Of a stretch of 64,000 nucleotides of DNA, positions 59,456 to 64,000 are shown piece by piece. The translations under genes and the position numbers were made by a program. The DNA is from Branchiostoma floridae (lineage: Eukaryota; Chordata; Leptocardii; Amphioxiformes; Branchiostomatidae). The stretch lies in contig NC_049991.1 of the NCBI RefSeq assembly GCF_000003815.2, forward strand, positions 453,039 through 517,038, written 5' to 3'. The number at the start of each line of letters is the position of its first letter. Position 1 is the stretch's first letter. Below the pieces are notes generated by a model. That model was not told where the DNA came from, ran no database searches, and worked only from the letters and a program-made list of their open reading frames with translations.

Positions 59456-60045
59456 TCTAGAAAATCTAAGCTCAAACTTTGAAGCGCAGCTGCAGTATCG
59501 TAACCAGTCGCTATGAGGCCCATTATCGAACTTGACCTTTTTTGTGACCCCTATCTATCCACAAAATATCATTAGGATCTATCAACAACGTCTCGAGTTA
59601 TAATGCTATGATCGAACTTGACCTTTCTTTTCACAAACGCTACACACTTGCCTAATATAATTGAGATCCATCAACAACATAACGAGTTATCTTGTTCACA
59701 GCCAAGCGCACTAACGTACAAAACCAGTGACAGCACCGTATTCAAAGTCAGGTATACCATTTTCGCACTTGACGACCTTTCTCTCCAAAACCGCTACACA
59801 CCTACCAAATATCGTGAAGTTACACTAGCATCTTCTCGAGTTATGCTGTCCACAAACAGGTGCACAAAAATGCAAAGCTCGCTGCAGTACCGTGGTAAAA
59901 CGCTAGGTAAACCATTTTCGACCTTGACTTACCTTTCCACAACCGCTACACACGTACTAAATATCACCAAGTTTCATCTACAACTTCTCCAGTTATATGC
60001 TGTTGACCTACATACAGACACAAAACATTAATTATGCAAATGAGG
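59456..60045. repeat. Diverged tandem repeat, about 120-190-base units
   Basis: Repeated pattern of TTGACCTTTC..CACAA.CGCTACACAC, then ACTAAATATCA..AAG/GATC, then CAACAA/CTTCTC.AGTTAT. It resembles the repeat at 19880-20100. The 137-codon plus-strand ORF over it is not supported. Confidence 0.55.
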
Positions 60046-61477
60046 TATAAAACTGATACACCAACTATAAACAGTTTGCGAAGGTATGGGGTCGTGGAAC
60101 TCGAGTTTGATTCGAAAATAAACTCTCTCATGAAAAATAAATTCATAGCTTATAGTAATATTCAAAGATTCCAAATTCATACAAATGACAAAATGACAAA
60201 TTGACAGAATTCTTCAGCCAAAAGTCACAGGATTTCAGGGCATTCGCATGTGTTCAATTCCTTTCCATAACGTAATACCTCAAGACGTACGATGGATATT
60301 CTGAAAAGTTCCTGGTAATGACAAAAGACCTCATGTAGATGTATGGTCGCAAAACAGTTTCCTATTGGCCAGTAGACACAGCGGCTGTACCAGGAAATCT
60401 TACAAACTCTGATCAGGCCACACCAGTTTAATTTCCTGGTTCTCAGAATTTAAACAAGATTGGCAATGGAAAAGAATACATTGCCTGACGACGGTGGGTG
60501 TTGTAGGGTTTTTTGACCAGTGCAAAATGTGGAAATAGCATTGGAATGATTGGCAGGTAGGTGCGCGTGCATAGACTGGAACTTCTCTGTAGCACTAACC
60601 CTGGCACCTTGCCCACCTGTCACATAACCCTACAGCCAGCAGAAATGTACTATCCCTGGTACAGCACAATAGTCGAGTCTGCCAGTAACCTAAACCTACA
60701 GCCAGCACTACAGTGTGCAGTGGAAAATCCTTGAATGAATTCAGTCCTGGAATGACTTTCTTCACTGGCTTTTTTATTGCACCTAATCCACATGGCTGTC
60801 CTACTTCGTAATATTCCAGTCCTTGGGAGAAGTTGACGGTTGAACTTTCCACACACAACTTTGGACGTCCTCACCACCAACAGCAATAACAGTCGATGCA
60901 CGAACCTCCCCCTGGCTTTTACCTCCGTCACAGACACAGAAAAGTATCCTCTAGCTGCCCCACAAAACCACCCTCTGCCTTGATGGTCTGCTGTAAGTAT
61001 AAAGAATCCTCTTCTTCACTATATAGAGTACAGCTCTCTCTCCCTCTAATCCACGACTGGACGATCCCCAAATCTCTGCAGTTGCATTACTACCGAGGTT
61101 CTGGCTTTTCTGAGATTTTAGTCTACTGTTTTCAGGTTTACACCGTCCATACGAAAGAGTAACCTCCTTGTTCTTTCGAAGTTGAGGTGGGAATCGACTA
61201 GAACTTCCCTGTCGTAGTATCCCTGGCACAATGTACTAGCCTACTTGGAACATAAACCTACAGTCACCAGAAAAGTACCCTGGTTGTAACAAACCAGCTC
61301 TCAGGAATGCAATGCACTGCTATCAGTATCAGCGATTTATACAAAGTTTATTGCAAATTCTTGCCCGTGGGCTAATTGCAGGTAACATAAAAGATTCAAA
61401 CAGTGTATAAACAATATCACAAGTGTCTACTCTAGTCTAAAGCTAGTAAAAGCTAACTCTAGATCCTTGGTTATTGG

Positions 61478-61840
61478 GTCCGACTCCTTTTTCGAAGACA
61501 GTGGAAGACGAAAGATCCCACCTTTTCTATTATGTGTGGGTTTTGTGATGTTCGAAGGAGAACTGTTTTCTTTTAGTGAATGAGGAAGTTTGGGTGGACT
61601 TTGATGACCTCTTTATAAGCTGTTTTCTTTAGTGATGGTAGGAAGCACAGTTTGACATAAATTGTGTTTCGTCTTCCACCACGTTTGACGTACATTGTTT
61701 GCATGTTCTTTCACACACGGATAGCCTCTTGTACCGCCCTCTCTCAATTTCAAGTGGGTGGGCACTAATTCTAATTTTGCTGATTGCTGAGCGTAAATCA
61801 AAATTATCTAATTCTAAGTATTTTTCCATAGTATGCGCTG
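61478..61840 (-). mobile_element. LINE ORF2 C-terminal fragment and 3' UTR
   Basis: The minus-strand translation of 61629-61840 contains RISAHPLEIERGRYKR and CERTCKQCTSNVVEDE, the Cys-containing C-terminal motif of many non-LTR ORF2 proteins. The 3' UTR part (61478-61628) matches 19386-19550. It is truncated at the 5' side. Confidence 0.65.
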
Positions 61841-62029
61841 TTAATGTACTTCCCCTACATCTAGTATACACAAACAACAGGCTCATGTAGTACTGCGAGG
61901 AGTATAGTGGAAACAGAAACCAACAGAAACCAAAATCAGCCACACACCAGGCACGTACACCACGGAAACGGACTGAAGCCTTGACTACAAAAGGAGCCTC
62001 CATTTATAAAATGCACGTCCGAATATCTA

Positions 62030-62485
62030 CAGTGGAAGACTAGCTCTTCAGTGAGCTAAACTGGACCGATATCACTTTCACTTTTTTTAGTTTACTTTTA
62101 AGGGCCAAGTAAGTTGTGGAGGCTTACAGAAAGGTATTGGCTATGCACATGTATTACGTTTATAAGTCAGTATGCTGGCTTTGGCAGGCTTACATAAAAC
62201 TAACATGAAGCTAAGCGAAGAATGAACCGATTGCGATCTACATTAGATTTAAGTGGTCATGATTTATGTGGCATCGAAATGGTGGAATTAAAATGAATAC
62301 GGTATACGTGAAAGATCATGAAAATCCGCACCAAACAGCTTATAGGATGCAACTAAGTCTGTCCTTGGTGCTGAACACTATCAATACAGGAGCAACTACG
62401 TCTGTCTTTGGTGCTGAACACTTTCAATTAATGAACAACCACGTCTGCCCTGGTGTTGAACACTATCAAGACATAAAAAGCTAAG
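62030..62485 (+). repeat. Second copy of the 51225-51725 repeat
   Basis: It shares the body and the tandem GTCTGTCCTTGGTGCTGAAC tail. A third tail-only stretch lies at 63340-63535, on the far side of the Penelope-like remnant, so the three parts probably belong to one composite element. Confidence 0.7.
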
Positions 62486-62562
62486 CCTGTCATTAACTTG
62501 AAATATCATCTGTTTGTAGAAGTCATTATTGGACAAATTAAACTCTAATATAAACACAAAAA

Positions 62563-63330
62563 TTGGACTCACCGAAATTTTAGACTGAACAGCACCAGTC
62601 TTTGTCAATGAATGAACAATCCAATGCTGTCGTGACGTCACGTTATGCAGATATAACAGTTGACTCGGTAAGCAGTAGATCATACGTTGCGGGAAGTCTA
62701 TGGCGCCCACCGTCTCTGTTCAGGGATGGTTGTAAAGCTCTGATGTAGATGGCTTCTTTCATCCCTGTTGTGGAAGAAACAGAGGAACTGCTGTGCTTCC
62801 TTCTGTGAAAGGAGTGTCGGAAGGACTTTCACTTCACATGCGATAAAAACCTGCTTCAGACCGTCGACAACCCTGCGCAACATCCTTGTACTAGTTGTAG
62901 CACCTGATGACAAAACCCCTCTGGAAGATAAGTGGTGTTATTTACCATATAAAGTGCCAAGGTCAGAACATCAGAGGCCCTTGTAAACAAACCTACATTG
63001 GGGAGACTGAGAGATCACTCAAGGTTTCTTGAAACAGGCGCACGAGTTCAACAACCTCAGAAGTTTCCCAACATATTCACATAAAATCACTGGACAAAGT
63101 TTAAATCTTGGACATAGAACCAGACTTTTTCGCTAGAGGGATGAAAGGAGCCATCTACATCAGAGCTTTATAACCATCCCTGAACAGGGACGGTGGGCGC
63201 CATAGACTTCCTGCAACGTATGATCCACTACTTACTGAGTCATGTGTTCCATTTGCATAGCGTGACGTCACTGGTGCTGTTCAGTCGAAAATTTGAGTGA
63301 GTCCAATTTTTGTGTTGGAGATTACAGTTC
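62563..63330 (+). mobile_element. Penelope-like element remnant with inverted arms
   Basis: Arms 62563-62770 and 63140-63330 are inverted copies of each other (GTCTATGGCGCCCACCGTC and CATCTACATCAGAGCTTTA on opposite strands). Between them the plus strand reads IKTCFRPSTTLRNILV, DKTPLEDK, YKVP and, after a frameshift, CKQTYIGETERSLK. The last is the pattern of the GIY-YIG endonuclease end of Penelope-like retroelements. It is too short and shifted to be active. Confidence 0.65.
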
Positions 63331-64000
63331 AACTAGTCCAATAAGCCTGTCCTTGTTGTCGAGCATCAATAATACATGAGTAACATGTCTGTCCTTGGTG
63401 CTGAACACTATCAATACATGAGCAACTACGTCTGTCCTTGGTGCCGAACACTATCAACACATGAGCAAGTAAGTCTGTTCTTGGTGCTGAACACCATCAA
63501 GACCTGAGCAACCAAGACTATGTTTGGTGCTTAAATCTAATAAGTAAACATGAAAAGTCATTGGGTAATGGTTATGGTAACCGATCAGGAATAGAAACAT
63601 GGCCTCATTTAACATTTAAGGGAGGAAGCATCTATTTAACATTTTAGGGAGGGACCACCCATTTATTATTTGAAATGCAATGTTTTGGGAAGGGGAGCGT
63701 CCCTTGGATATTAGCTTTAGGGTCTAATGACTTGACACAGATTGACTGTGACAGGAATCATAGGGAAGATGTGCTGCGTCCTGTGAGTGTGAGGATCATG
63801 TGCGGTGTGCAGGGGTAGCCATGTCAATTTCTGACATGAAAATGGGACAACTGTGGGACGTGTTTACTAGTATGATAGATTTGAACAGAGTTCGACCGGT
63901 CGCTTCTCTCTTGCCTCTCTAGCCGCCAGCGAACATCGTACACTAGACTGCCCCTGCGACTACCTAGCTATGGAACTGAGATGAGATGGTGATCATGAGA

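Larger units (their letters stand above)
45714..64000. other. Upstream region without an intact gene
   Basis: Outside the repeats listed separately, these stretches hold nothing I can name: 46050-46734, 47470-48350, 49380-49890, 50570-51225, 51730-52555, 52640-53130, 55345-57214, 60050-61470 and 63540-64000. They contain only short frames without family resemblance. Confidence 0.45.

Overview
The window reads as invertebrate animal nuclear DNA. It has short exons with GT/AG borders, introns of 100-6,600 bases, many small DNA transposons, tRNA-derived SINEs, non-LTR and Penelope-like remnants, and two runs of N (47097-47196, 59222-59355). The gene type and repeat style fit a cephalochordate (amphioxus) best, but that is inference without a database search.

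One large gene on the minus strand dominates the left 45.7 kb. It starts with a signal-peptide exon (ATG at 45688) and runs leftward off the window edge at position 1. I could join 49 consecutive exons in phase, about 10,850 coding bases or 3,617 residues, and a damaged 50th exon lies at the edge. The predicted protein is secreted or extracellular. Its order is: signal peptide (exon 1); a cysteine-rich block of galaxin-type di-cysteine repeats (exons 2-6, residues about 27-420); ten fibronectin type III (FN3) domains (exons 7-25); a 1,098-residue low-complexity Gly/Ser/Asp/Asn/Thr segment in one 3,294-base exon (exon 26), with 16 tandem 11-residue repeats and three RGD tripeptides; then at least twelve more FN3 domains (exons 27-50). 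Almost every FN3 domain is a symmetric phase 1-1 module split by a phase 0 intron after a Y-[YH]-[QE] motif. The C-terminus is outside the window.

The last FN3 modules (1-8716) belong to a young tandem array of about 1.3-kb units, each with two exons and usually one antisense SINE copy. One unit carries two nested transposons. Subtracting them and their target duplications restores exactly 1,298 bases.

Introns hold several minisatellites. The most unusual is 27 copies of a 46-base unit (21991-23188) that repeats the end of an FN3 exon together with its splice donor. A 22-copy 20-base array starts a few bases downstream of another donor.

From about 39 kb rightward (intron 1 and the region upstream of the gene) I recognise no intact gene. 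The DNA holds fold-back elements of a hAT-like family, degraded gypsy-type gag, LINE and Penelope fragments, satellite-like repeats, a tRNA-like element, and one weak candidate terminal exon on the plus strand near 57.2 kb.
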